A stretch of DNA of 15,284 nucleotides from Lachnospiraceae bacterium UBA1748 (lineage in GTDB: Bacteria > Bacillota > Clostridia > Lachnospirales > Lachnospiraceae). A program made the translations under genes and the position numbers. Shown piece by piece: positions 1 through 8,242 of this stretch. The notes under the pieces are model-generated. The model worked only from the letters and a program-made list of their open reading frames with translations, was not told the DNA's origin and did not search any database. Location of the stretch: contig DCHQ01000081.1 of the NCBI GenBank assembly GCA_002314855.1, positions 1-15,284 of the forward strand, given 5' to 3'. Numbering within the stretch: position 1 is the stretch's first letter; the number at the start of each line of letters is the position of its first letter.

Positions 1-1
1 T

Positions 2-1375
2 GAGCCAACCAACCATTTGGATATTTCAACCATAGGCTGGCTTGAAGGATATTTAAAGCAGTATCCGAGAGCTGTAGTTATCGTATCTCATGACCGTATG
101 TTTCTTGACAGAGTAGCTGAAGTAGTATATGAAATTGAACACAATACGCTAAAAAGATATGTTGGCAATTATTCTGAATTCGTGCTTAGAAAAAAAGAAG
201 ATTTTGAAAAGCAGGAAAAAGAATATGAGCGTCAACAAAAAGAAATAGAGCGTCTTAACAATATAGTAGAGCGATTTAAGAATACACCGACTAAGGTGGC
301 TATGACCAGGTCAAAGCTCAAAGCCATTGAGCATATGGATAAGATTGAAAAGCCTGAGAGCGCTGATGAAAGAGCTTTTAATACATCGCTTTCCATCAAT
401 CAGGTGAGTGGAAATGATGTTCTTTCAGTGGACAATCTTGGTATAGGCTACGATGAGGTATTGTCTAAAGTAACCTTCGAACTGAAGAAAGGGCAGAAGG
501 TTGGAATTATAGGAGGAAATGGTCTTGGAAAGTCCACATTTCTTAAGACTATTACAGAGCAGATACCTAAGAAGAGCGGTAAATACAAATATGGCTACAA
601 TGTTGATGTAGGTTACTTCGATCAGCAAATGGCCCAGTATTCGAGTGACAAGCAGGTAATTGATGAACTTTGGGACGAGTTTCCTACACTCACTGAGACT
701 GAGATTAGAAATATTCTTGGTGGATTCCTTTTTAGAGGCGAAGACGTATTTAAAAATGTAAATATGCTTTCGGGAGGTGAGAAAGTAAGACTTGCACTGG
801 CCAAGCTTTTTCAGAGGCGTCCGAATCTTTTAATTCTTGACGAGCCAACCAACCATATGGATATTGTTGGAAAAGAAGCTCTTGAAGAAATGTTAAAGAG
901 CTTTGATGGAACGGTTTTATTCGTTTCACATGATAGATATTTTATTAAGCAGGTAGCTGATGCACTTCTTATTTTCCAGGGTGGCACAACCATGTATTTC
1001 CCATATGGCTATGAAGCTTATGAGGAAAAGTACGGCGTAGAGAATAAAGGCTCATTTACAGATGAAGCTCTTAGACTTAATGCTGGAAAACCAGATGAGG
1101 AGAAAGCAGTCACTAAAAAGAGTGATGCGGAGAAAAACTATTCTAATCCTGGCAAGGAATTAAGTAAGGCCAAGAAAAGAGTCGAAAGGCTTGAAAAGCT
1201 GATTGAAGATAATGAGATAAGGCTTGAAGAACTTAGAAATCAGCTTGCTGATCCGGCAATATCATCGGATTACGTGAAGCTTGCAGCTATTCAGGATGAG
1301 ATATCAGCCAAGGAAACAGAAAATGAAGGCTACATGGATGAGTGGGCCGAGCTTTCAGAAATCATTGGTGAATAA
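2..1375 (+). CDS. ABC-F family ATPase, 5'-truncated by the window edge
   Basis: The window opens inside the Walker B of the first nucleotide-binding domain (EPTNHLD, from base 2), so the N-terminal part lies upstream. The frame continues through the first H-loop (VSHDR), a charged helical linker between the two domains (about bases 170-370) and a complete second domain: Walker A GGNGLGKST (512-538), signature LSGGEKVRLALAKL (from 767), Walker B LILDEPTNHMD with the catalytic Glu at 842-844, and H-loop His at 929-931. The tail (about 1150-1350) is rich in Lys and Glu and looks like a coiled coil. There are no membrane segments. The tandem domains with EPTNH boxes define ABC-F, whose members act on the ribosome as translation factors or antibiotic-protection proteins. 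The tail suits the housekeeping Uup/YdiF-like types better than a resistance protein, but the subgroup cannot be fixed from this part. Confidence 0.93.
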   Translation, partial: EPTNHLDISTIGWLEGYLKQYPRAVVIVSHDRMFLDRVAEVVYEIEHNTLKRYVGNYSEFVLRKKEDFEKQEKEYERQQKEIERLNNIVERFKNTPTKVAMTRSKLKAIEHMDKIEKPESADERAFNTSLSINQVSGNDVLSVDNLGIGYDEVLSKVTFELKKGQKVGIIGGNGLGKSTFLKTITEQIPKKSGKYKYGYNVDVGYFDQQMAQYSSDKQVIDELWDEFPTLTETEIRNILGGFLFRGEDVFKNVNMLSGGEKVRLALAKLFQRRPNLLILDEPTNHMDIVGKEALEEMLKSFDGTVLFVSHDRYFIKQVADALLIFQGGTTMYFPYGYEAYEEKYGVENKGSFTDEALRLNAGKPDEEKAVTKKSDAEKNYSNPGKELSKAKKRVERLEKLIEDNEIRLEELRNQLADPAISSDYVKLAAIQDEISAKETENEGYMDEWAELSEIIGE

Positions 1376-1402
1376 AATAAACGAAGTGTGTAGGAGAAGA
1401 AA

Positions 1403-3673
1403 ATGGCAGATAATAATAGACCAGTTAGCCATGGAAAGAATGTGGTAGGACAGAGTAATGGCGTTAATAAGAGAGGGTCAGGACTAGGTACAGGACCAGT
1501 TGGTAACCAGAATTATAATGGTCACAAAAATAGTAGCTCTAACAATTCAAATGGAGGCAAGAGAGCAGGCGGTGGAAGCATGCTCGGAATCATTATTGCG
1601 ATTGTGGTATTACTGCTTGGCGGTGGTGGTGGACTTTCTTCCATTCTGGGAAGTTCGGGGTCAAGTGGTGGTACAGGAATGACAAGTACCAATACTAGTA
1701 CATCCACACTCGATACATCAGTGGCACAGGGATCTCGTGCTAAGCGCACTGTTATAAAAGGTGGCGGCGATGATGTTATTACTATTATGGTATATATGTG
1801 CGGTACTGATCTTGAGTCCAAGTATGGTATGGCTACAGCTGATCTTAACGAGATGAAGAATGCTACAATAGCCGACAATATCAATATTATTGTATATACA
1901 GGTGGATGTAATCAGTGGAAGGATTCAACTATAAGCAGCACTGTTAATCAGATTTATAAGGTTGAAAGCGGCAAGCTTATTTGTCTTGAAAAAGATATGG
2001 GAAATGCAGCTATGACTAAGCCTGAGAATCTTACATCATTTATTCAGTACTGTACTTCTAATTACCCAGCCAATAGAAATGAACTTATTCTTTGGGATCA
2101 CGGCGGCGGATCAATTACTGGATATGGTTACGATGAAAAGAACAGAGTAAGTGGTTCAATGACACTTGCAGGTATTAATACAGCACTTAAGAACGCTGGA
2201 ACAACATTTGATTTCATTGGTTTCGATGCATGTCTTATGGCGACAGTAGAAAATGGTCTTATGCTTACTAACTACGCCGATTATATGATTGCATCAGAAG
2301 AAACTGAGCCAGGTGTTGGCTGGTATTATACTAACTGGCTTACAAAGCTTTCGAATGATACTTCAATGGCAACAATTGAGATTGGTAAAAATATTGTTGA
2401 TGATTTCGTAGATGTATGTGCACAGAAATGTCAGGGACAGCAGACAACACTTTCAGTTGTTGACCTTGCAGAATTAGAGGCCACAGTTCCTAGCGAGCTT
2501 AGTGAGTTTGCCAAGGACACTAATTCTATGATTCAGAATAACGACTACAAGGCAGTATCAACAGCTCGTAATGGAGCAAGAGAGTTTGCCAGATCATCCA
2601 ACATTGATCAGGTTGACCTCGTTGATTTTGCAATGAATCTTGATACTAAGTCAGGAGAAGAGCTTGCAGATGCTCTTAAGGGATGTGTTAAGTATAATAG
2701 AACTTCTACTAATATGACTAATGCATATGGTCTTTCTATTTACTTCCCATATAAGAAGGCAGGTAAGGTGCCACAGGTTGTTAATACATATCAGTCAATT
2801 GGTATGGATGATGAGTACTCTAAGTGTATCCAGGAGTTCGCGAGTCTTGAGGCTAATGGTCAGGTGACAGCTTCATCATCATATTCTGCGCCTAACGTTA
2901 GTGGTAACCTTGGTGGAATTCTTGGTCAAATGATTATTTCAGGTCTTGGAGATGGCAGCATTGATTTAGGTACCCTTGCATCTCTTGCAAGTGGTCGAGC
3001 AATGAGCCAGGATGATCAGGACGCATATATTGCAGCCAATTCATTTAACGCAGATAACCTTATTTGGTTAATGGATGGCAACACATATAAAATGACACTT
3101 CCAGAAGATCAGTGGAGCCTTGTAACAGATCTTGAACTTAATGTGTTCTATGATGATGGAGAGGGTTATATCGATCTTGGTGTTGATAACGTGTTTGATC
3201 TTGATGATGATGGTCAGCTTATTGGTGAATATGATATGACATGGTTTGGTATTGATGGTCAGGTAGTTGCTTTCTATCATCTTGATACAATAGAAAGTGA
3301 TGGAGTGACAACCATAACTTCTTATGTACCAGCATATCTTAATGGTGAAAGAGTTCGTCTTCTTGTAGTATTTGATAATGAGCATCCTGATGGATATCTT
3401 GTTGGTGCCAATACTGATTACAACAATGGCGAAACAGAAGCTATTGCCAAGAATGTTACTGAACTTAATGCTGGTGACAAGATAGACTTTATTTGTGATT
3501 ACTATTCATATGATGGTACTTATCTCGATAGCTACTATCTTGGCGATACTATTACTGTAAGTGATGATATGGAAATTGGATATCTTGAACTTCCAAGTGA
3601 CGCAGTGGTAAAAGCAACATATAAGTTCACAGATATATATCAGCAGGTATATTGGACACCTGAGATACCATAA
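1403..3673 (+). CDS. Membrane-anchored clostripain-family (peptidase C11) cysteine protease
   Basis: The protein has 756 residues. ATG 1403 is preceded by AGGAG at 1392-1396. Residues 1-59 are polar and rich in Gly, Asn and Ser. Residues 60-80 (MLGIIIAIVVLLL, then Gly-rich) form a single membrane anchor with no clear signal-peptidase site, followed by a Ser/Thr/Gly linker. The C11 domain runs from about 125 to 470, with the catalytic pair in ILWDHGGG (His233) and GFDACLM (Cys277). Clostripain relatives cleave after Arg or Lys and usually mature by self-cleavage; the stretch RAKR before the domain could be such a site, which is inference. The remaining 280 or so residues are Asp- and Tyr-rich, beta-like and not recognised; they include DLDDDGQLIGEY at 599-610, resembling a calcium-binding loop. 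Probably a surface protease; its substrate is unknown. It lies 27 bases after the ABC-F gene. Confidence 0.88.
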   Translation: MADNNRPVSHGKNVVGQSNGVNKRGSGLGTGPVGNQNYNGHKNSSSNNSNGGKRAGGGSMLGIIIAIVVLLLGGGGGLSSILGSSGSSGGTGMTSTNTSTSTLDTSVAQGSRAKRTVIKGGGDDVITIMVYMCGTDLESKYGMATADLNEMKNATIADNINIIVYTGGCNQWKDSTISSTVNQIYKVESGKLICLEKDMGNAAMTKPENLTSFIQYCTSNYPANRNELILWDHGGGSITGYGYDEKNRVSGSMTLAGINTALKNAGTTFDFIGFDACLMATVENGLMLTNYADYMIASEETEPGVGWYYTNWLTKLSNDTSMATIEIGKNIVDDFVDVCAQKCQGQQTTLSVVDLAELEATVPSELSEFAKDTNSMIQNNDYKAVSTARNGAREFARSSNIDQVDLVDFAMNLDTKSGEELADALKGCVKYNRTSTNMTNAYGLSIYFPYKKAGKVPQVVNTYQSIGMDDEYSKCIQEFASLEANGQVTASSSYSAPNVSGNLGGILGQMIISGLGDGSIDLGTLASLASGRAMSQDDQDAYIAANSFNADNLIWLMDGNTYKMTLPEDQWSLVTDLELNVFYDDGEGYIDLGVDNVFDLDDDGQLIGEYDMTWFGIDGQVVAFYHLDTIESDGVTTITSYVPAYLNGERVRLLVVFDNEHPDGYLVGANTDYNNGETEAIAKNVTELNAGDKIDFICDYYSYDGTYLDSYYLGDTITVSDDMEIGYLELPSDAVVKATYKFTDIYQQVYWTPEIP

Positions 3674-3680
3674 ATATAAA
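3653..3680 (+). promoter_or_regulatory. Candidate promoter for the kinase-araD operon
   Basis: TGGACA (3653-3658, one mismatch to TTGACA) lies 16 bases from TATAAA (3675-3680, one mismatch to TATAAT). The -35 sits in the last codons of the protease gene and the -10 just after its stop. Predicted transcription would start near 3687, giving a leader of about 48 bases before the kinase start. No terminator is seen between protease and kinase, so read-through is also possible. Confidence 0.4.
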
Positions 3681-3734
3681 AAAACAAGAGAAGAGTAAAG
3701 GGTTAATAAAAGCAAATACAAAGGAGAATTAATA

Positions 3735-5324
3735 ATGGACGTAAAACAGCTTATTGCAGAGGGTAAGGGAATCCTCGGTATCGAATTTGGTTCAACAAGA
3801 ATCAAGGCAGTTCTTACTGATGACAAGGGTGCAGTTCTTGCTTCAGGTGGACATGGATGGGAGAATAGACTTGAAAACGGTGTATGGACTTACACTCTTG
3901 ATGATATCTGGACAGGTCTTCAGGACTGTTATAGCGATCTTGTAAAGGACGTTAAGAATCAGTATGGCGTGGAGCTTACAAGCTTTGCAGCCATTGGTTT
4001 TTCAGCTATGATGCATGGATATCTTGCATTTGATAAGAATGATGAGCTACTCGTTCCATTTAGAACATGGAGAAATACAATCACAGAAGAGGCTTCTAAG
4101 AAGCTTACAGCAGAGTTTAATTACAACATACCTCAGAGATGGAGTATTTCACACCTTTATCAGGCAGTTCTTAATAAAGAAGAGCATGTGGGAGACGTAG
4201 CATTCTTTACAACACTTGCAGGTTACGTACACTGGAAGCTTACAGGCGAGAAGGTACTTGGTATCGGCGATGCTTCTGGTATGTTCCCAATTGATATGAA
4301 TACAAGCGACTATGATGCTACTATGGTAGCTAAGTTTGATAATCTTGTGGCAGCAGAAGGCATGGGATGGAAGCTTGGTCAGATTATCCCTAAGGTACTT
4401 GTTGCTGGTGAAAATGCAGGAACTCTTACAGCAGAAGGTGCTAAGCTTCTTGATGTATCAGGAAAGCTTCAGGCTGGTATTCCTATGTGTCCTCCAGAAG
4501 GTGATGCAGGTACAGGTATGGCAGCTACTAACAGCGTGGGTGTTCGTACAGGTAATATTTCAGCTGGTACAAGTATTTTCGCAATGGTAGTTCTTGAGAA
4601 AGAGCTTTCTAAGGTATATCCAGAAATCGACTTAGTTACTACTCCAGACGGAGCTTTAGTTGGTATGGTACATTGTAATAACTGTACTTCAGAGATTAAT
4701 GCATGGGTTAACCTCTTTAAGGAAGTAACTGAAGTCTTCGGTATGAAGGTTGATATGAATGATCTCTTCACAAAGCTTTATACTAAGGCGCTTGATGGTA
4801 CTCCTGACTGTGGTGGATTACTTGCATATAACTATACTTCGGGAGAGCCTGTGACAGGATTTGATGAAGGTGCACTTCTTTTTGCAAGAAAGGCAGATGC
4901 AGCATTTAATCTTGGTAACTTCATGAGAGTACAGCTTTACTCAGCATTTGCAACTCTTAAGGTAGGACTTGATCTTATGCTTAAGGAAGAGGGCGTTAAG
5001 GTTGATGAGCTCTTTGGTCATGGTGGATACTTCAAGACAGAGGGCGTAGGTCAGAGACTTGCAGCAGCAGCTTGTAATGCACCTATCTCAGTTATGCAGA
5101 CAGCAGGAGAAGGTGGCGCATGGGGATGTGCACTTCTTGCTGGTTACATGGTTAATAAGGCTGAAGGTGAGAAGCTTGGCGATTACCTTAAGAACAAGAT
5201 CTTTGCAGATATGAAGGGCAGCAGCCTCAGAGCAACAGATGAAGAAGTTCAGGGCTTTGATAAGTTTATGGAAGTATACAAGGCTGGTCTTGCCATCGAG
5301 AAGAAGGCTGTAGAGATTTTATAA
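3735..5324 (+). CDS. araB: FGGY-family sugar kinase, probable L-ribulokinase
   Basis: The protein has 529 residues and is cytoplasmic. ATG 3735 follows AGGAG (3722-3726) at 8 bases. The N-terminal phosphate-binding motif is GIEFGSTRIKAV (about 15-26). GDAGTG contains Asp257, the expected catalytic base, followed by the GNISAGTSIF nucleotide-site segment. The C-terminal family signature begins at HGGYFKTEGVGQ (GGY at 430-432), with AGEGGAWGCALLAG after it. FGGY kinases phosphorylate sugars such as ribulose, xylulose, glycerol and fuculose. Ribulokinase (L-ribulose to L-ribulose 5-phosphate) is inferred from the gene 6 bases downstream, which encodes the enzyme using that product. Sequence alone does not exclude xylulokinase, and the protein is shorter than E. 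coli AraB (566 residues), so the symbol is provisional. Confidence 0.8.
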   Translation: MDVKQLIAEGKGILGIEFGSTRIKAVLTDDKGAVLASGGHGWENRLENGVWTYTLDDIWTGLQDCYSDLVKDVKNQYGVELTSFAAIGFSAMMHGYLAFDKNDELLVPFRTWRNTITEEASKKLTAEFNYNIPQRWSISHLYQAVLNKEEHVGDVAFFTTLAGYVHWKLTGEKVLGIGDASGMFPIDMNTSDYDATMVAKFDNLVAAEGMGWKLGQIIPKVLVAGENAGTLTAEGAKLLDVSGKLQAGIPMCPPEGDAGTGMAATNSVGVRTGNISAGTSIFAMVVLEKELSKVYPEIDLVTTPDGALVGMVHCNNCTSEINAWVNLFKEVTEVFGMKVDMNDLFTKLYTKALDGTPDCGGLLAYNYTSGEPVTGFDEGALLFARKADAAFNLGNFMRVQLYSAFATLKVGLDLMLKEEGVKVDELFGHGGYFKTEGVGQRLAAAACNAPISVMQTAGEGGAWGCALLAGYMVNKAEGEKLGDYLKNKIFADMKGSSLRATDEEVQGFDKFMEVYKAGLAIEKKAVEIL

Positions 5325-5339
5325 TTAGGAGTGAATAAA

Positions 5340-6035
5340 ATGTTAGAAGAATTAAAAAAAGAAGTATATGAAGCTAATATGATGCTTCCAAAGTATGGTT
5401 TAGTAACATTTACATGGGGTAATGTAAGTGCAATCGATGCTGAGCGTAAGTATTTTGTAATCAAGCCAAGTGGTGTTGAGTATGATAAGCTTACTCCAGA
5501 GGATATGGTAGTAGTAGATATGGAAGGTAACGTTGTGGAAGGTAAGTACAGACCAAGTTCTGATACACCTACCCATCTTGAACTCTACAAGGCATTCCCT
5601 GAAATTGGTGGTGTAGTACATACACACTCTTCATATGCTACAAGCTGGGCACAGGCTGGTAGAGATATTCCTTGCTATGGTACAACACATGCAGATTATT
5701 TCTATGGAGATATTCCATGTGTAAGATGCCTTACTAAGGACGAGATAGAGGATGCTTACGAGAAGAATACAGGTCTTCTTATTGCTGATTCATTCAAGAA
5801 GATGAACAAGGATGTTGTAGCAGTACCTGGAGTACTCTGCAAGAATCACGGACCTTTCTCATGGGGCAAAGACGCTCATGAGGCAGTACACAATGCTGTT
5901 GTTATGGAAGAGGTTGCCAAGATGGCATACAGAGCTGAGACAATTAACAAGGATATTGCTCCAGCTCCACAGGAACTCCAGGACAAGCATTACTTTAGAA
6001 AGCATGGCGCTAATGCATATTATGGCCAGAACTAA
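5340..6035 (+). CDS. araD: L-ribulose-5-phosphate 4-epimerase
   Basis: This class II aldolase-fold zinc enzyme converts L-ribulose 5-phosphate to D-xylulose 5-phosphate, feeding the pentose phosphate pathway. From ATG 5340 it is 231 residues, the length of E. coli AraD, and it starts MLEELKKEVYEAN, as that family does. The longer reading from GTG 5331 is unlikely because that GTG overlaps the AGGAG Shine-Dalgarno (5327-5331), which sits 8 bases before ATG 5340. Expected active-site residues are present: zinc ligands His94, His96 (VVHTHSS) and His170 (KNHGPF), Asp75 in PSSDTPTH, Asp119 in HADYFYG, and Tyr228 in AYYGQN at the C-terminus. These correspond to E. coli Asp76, His95, His97, His171, Asp120 and Tyr229. 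It follows the kinase closely and is surely co-transcribed. No araA isomerase is in the window. Confidence 0.95.
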   Translation: MLEELKKEVYEANMMLPKYGLVTFTWGNVSAIDAERKYFVIKPSGVEYDKLTPEDMVVVDMEGNVVEGKYRPSSDTPTHLELYKAFPEIGGVVHTHSSYATSWAQAGRDIPCYGTTHADYFYGDIPCVRCLTKDEIEDAYEKNTGLLIADSFKKMNKDVVAVPGVLCKNHGPFSWGKDAHEAVHNAVVMEEVAKMAYRAETINKDIAPAPQELQDKHYFRKHGANAYYGQN

Positions 6036-6052
6036 ATTGTGTGGGGGATTAT

Positions 6053-7426
6053 ATGAATTTTAAGATGATGCCGTTATTGACGTATGCGGTGTATATTGTA
6101 TTACTAGTTCTACTAGTGTGGGGTGGAAAGATTGCCACAAAGAAAAAAACATCTGATGGATTTCATGATGACTTTATGAGTCTTGAAGTAACCAAGTCCC
6201 TTCGAGGATTGGCAGCTATAGGAGTAATCTTACATCATATATCGCAGGAAGCTTTGTTCCAGCAGTGTAAAGAGCTTAGCTTTTTCGTGAATGCAGGTTA
6301 TTTCTTTGTAGCGATTTTCTTCTTCTGTTCAGGATATGGACTTATTAAAAATCTTGACACTAAGCCAGGCTATATGAATGGTTTTCTGAAGAAAAGATTA
6401 CCTGTTATTCTTGTTCCGTATTATGTGAGTGCATTATTATATTTTATCTTTAGATTCTTTATCTGTAAGGAAAAGATGCCACCAGCTCAGATCGTAACTG
6501 GACTTCTTGGACTTACTATGATGAATGAATATGCATGGTATCCAGTTATACTGTTTTTGCTGTATCTTGTATTTTTCATTTTGTTTAGAAAAGATACAGG
6601 CAAGGGCAGAGCACCTAAGCTTTTTATGATGTTTATATTCATCATATTCCTTGGAATGGTATTCTGTGTGAATGGTCATTTTGCATGGTGGGCTAAGAAA
6701 GGCCTGTGGTGGAAGATGGGTGCTTTTGATAATGCTAAGTGGTGGATGCATGAAAAGATGCTTCTGTTCTCAGGAGAGTGGTGGGTTAACTCACCAATAG
6801 CTTTTCTTATCGGTATGATATTTGCCAATAGTGAACAGGCTATAGTCAAGTTTATGAAGAAGCTGTATCCGCTTAAGTTAATAGTTGTCGTAGTTCTTTA
6901 TTTTGGAGCACGTATATTATCAGGTTTTGCACAGTTTAAATTTGGGTATTGGACTATAGAGTGGAATCCTAATGCTAAAGATCCAGAGATTATGAAAAAG
7001 GTAATCACACTATTTTGTCAGATGCCGGAGGTGGTACTGTTTGTGATTCTGATATTCATGATTATGATGAAGTTCCATACAGTAAATCCTGTTACTAAAT
7101 TTTTCGGGAAGATATCGCTTGATACTTACCTCATGAATTTAATGGCTCTTCAGATATTCAGATTCTTGTTATACGGCAAGGCTGGTAATTCGATAGTAAA
7201 GCCATATCATTCAAACTGCATTATATTCTTTATATGTGTCTTTGCAGCTACTATAGTGCTTGGATTAATATTTAAGCTTATATGTGATGGCATCATGAGG
7301 GTTATAGCTGGAAAAAATGCAAAAAAAGTTTTAAAAGAGAAGGCTGAACAGGGAAGTAAAGATAAATTAGAAGCGGTTTTAGATAAGACACCAAATGTTG
7401 AACCTGAGCCGTATGATAAGAAATAA
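6053..7426 (+). CDS. Acyltransferase-3 family membrane protein
   Basis: From ATG 6053 the protein has 457 residues with about ten hydrophobic segments; the first lies near residues 8-24. SLRGLAAIGVILHHIS (about 49-64, Arg51 and the His61-His62 pair) matches the conserved Arg and His region of acyltransferase-3 (OafA-like) proteins. YFFVAIFFFCSGYGL and FLKKRLPVILVPYYV are the usual following segments. The last 40 or so residues are Lys/Glu-rich and cytoplasmic-looking. Such proteins move acetyl or other acyl groups onto exported glycans, lipids or peptides; the target here is unknown. The open frame could begin at GTG 6041, but the G-run at 6043-6047 is well placed as a ribosome site for ATG 6053. 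The gene starts 17 bases after araD and ends before a strong terminator, so it is probably the last gene of that operon despite no obvious link to arabinose. Confidence 0.8.
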   Translation: MNFKMMPLLTYAVYIVLLVLLVWGGKIATKKKTSDGFHDDFMSLEVTKSLRGLAAIGVILHHISQEALFQQCKELSFFVNAGYFFVAIFFFCSGYGLIKNLDTKPGYMNGFLKKRLPVILVPYYVSALLYFIFRFFICKEKMPPAQIVTGLLGLTMMNEYAWYPVILFLLYLVFFILFRKDTGKGRAPKLFMMFIFIIFLGMVFCVNGHFAWWAKKGLWWKMGAFDNAKWWMHEKMLLFSGEWWVNSPIAFLIGMIFANSEQAIVKFMKKLYPLKLIVVVVLYFGARILSGFAQFKFGYWTIEWNPNAKDPEIMKKVITLFCQMPEVVLFVILIFMIMMKFHTVNPVTKFFGKISLDTYLMNLMALQIFRFLLYGKAGNSIVKPYHSNCIIFFICVFAATIVLGLIFKLICDGIMRVIAGKNAKKVLKEKAEQGSKDKLEAVLDKTPNVEPEPYDKK

Positions 7427-7447
7427 TTTAAAATTTCAATACTAAGT

Positions 7448-7488
7448 GGCAAATGTATGAGTCTGTCGATTTATACATTTGCCTTTTT
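7448..7488 (+). terminator. Intrinsic terminator after the acyltransferase gene
   Basis: A perfect 11-bp inverted repeat, GGCAAATGTAT (7448-7458) and ATACATTTGCC (7473-7483), with a 14-base loop, is followed directly by TTTTT. It should end the kinase-araD-acyltransferase transcript. It lies only 13 bases before the surE start codon, so it would also act on any transcript entering surE from upstream. Confidence 0.85.
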
Positions 7489-7501
7489 AAGAGAGGGGCT
7501 T

Positions 7502-8224
7502 ATGAACAGGAAGATACTTATAACAAATGATGACGGAATAGATGCAGATGGAATTATTAGGCTGGCGAGGTGTGCTAGGGAGTTTGGTGATGTGTGGGTA
7601 GTTGCACCAGACAGTCAGCGTAGCGCTATGTCGCATAGTATTACTCTTAGACATCCAATCGAAGCATGGGAGGTTGATTTCCCAGTTGCGGGAGTTAAGG
7701 CTTATGCATGTACTGGGACACCAGCGGACTGTGTAAGAATCGGAGTAAGAAATATTGTGCCTGGGAAACCTAATCATGTATTTTCGGGAATTAACTATGG
7801 CTACAATATGGCGTCTGATATTCAATATTCTGCAACTGCTGGGGCTGCGTTTGAAGCGGCTTTTCAGAAGGTTCATACAATAGCTTTTTCGGAGAATTTT
7901 GATCCGGATCATTCTGTGGCGGATAAATATTTGAGAGAGATAATGGCGGAGCTTCTTGATAAACCTCTTGGAAATAATCAGATATGGAATGTGAATTTCC
8001 CAGGCTGTAATGCAGCAGAATGTAAGGGGATACTAAGGGACAGAACAGTGTCGGTATCCGATTTTTATGACGATCATTATGATGAGACCATGCTTGAAAA
8101 TGGCAGAACCTCATATATGGTAGTTGGTGTAAGGCGGTATGAGGCAGAGGAAGGGTCTGATCTTAGAGCAATACTGGATAACTACGTATCAATCGGCAAG
8201 GTTAGTAATATTTGTAGCGTTTAA
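7502..8224 (+). CDS. surE: SurE-type 5'-nucleotidase
   Basis: From ATG 7502 the protein has 240 residues and starts MNRKILITNDDGIDADGI, the standard SurE N-terminus. The metal-binding Asp pair is in TNDDG (Asp9, Asp10). VAPDSQRSAMSHSIT supplies the conserved Ser and Arg region, followed by YACTGTPADCV and FSGINYGYN, whose Asn is a metal ligand in the family. SurE proteins are metal-dependent phosphatases of nucleoside 5'- and 3'-monophosphates and act in stationary-phase nucleotide salvage. The open frame extends to an ATG at 7457, but that codon lies inside the stem of the preceding terminator and would add residues unlike SurE, so 7502 is preferred. A purine-rich AGAGGGG stretch (7492-7498) serves as ribosome site at a rather short distance. 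The NYN gene starts 18 bases downstream. Confidence 0.92.
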   Translation: MNRKILITNDDGIDADGIIRLARCAREFGDVWVVAPDSQRSAMSHSITLRHPIEAWEVDFPVAGVKAYACTGTPADCVRIGVRNIVPGKPNHVFSGINYGYNMASDIQYSATAGAAFEAAFQKVHTIAFSENFDPDHSVADKYLREIMAELLDKPLGNNQIWNVNFPGCNAAECKGILRDRTVSVSDFYDDHYDETMLENGRTSYMVVGVRRYEAEEGSDLRAILDNYVSIGKVSNICSV

Positions 8225-8242
8225 AATGATAGGAGACTGGCT

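Noticed and set aside
2..865. Near-identical DNA GAGCCAACCAACCAT at about 2-16 and 842-856, possibly a mobile-element repeat
   Set aside because: Both copies encode the EPTNH Walker B box of the two ATPase domains of one ABC-F protein, so it is an internal domain duplication.
1522..1884. A 120-residue minus-strand open frame inside the protease gene
   Set aside because: It mirrors the Gly- and Ser-rich coding sequence on the other strand, giving Pro/Val/Ser-rich nonsense without a ribosome site, and lies fully inside a well-supported gene.
7457..7501. N-terminal extension of SurE from ATG 7457
   Set aside because: The ATG is in the stem of an intrinsic terminator, has no ribosome site, and the extra residues do not resemble SurE.
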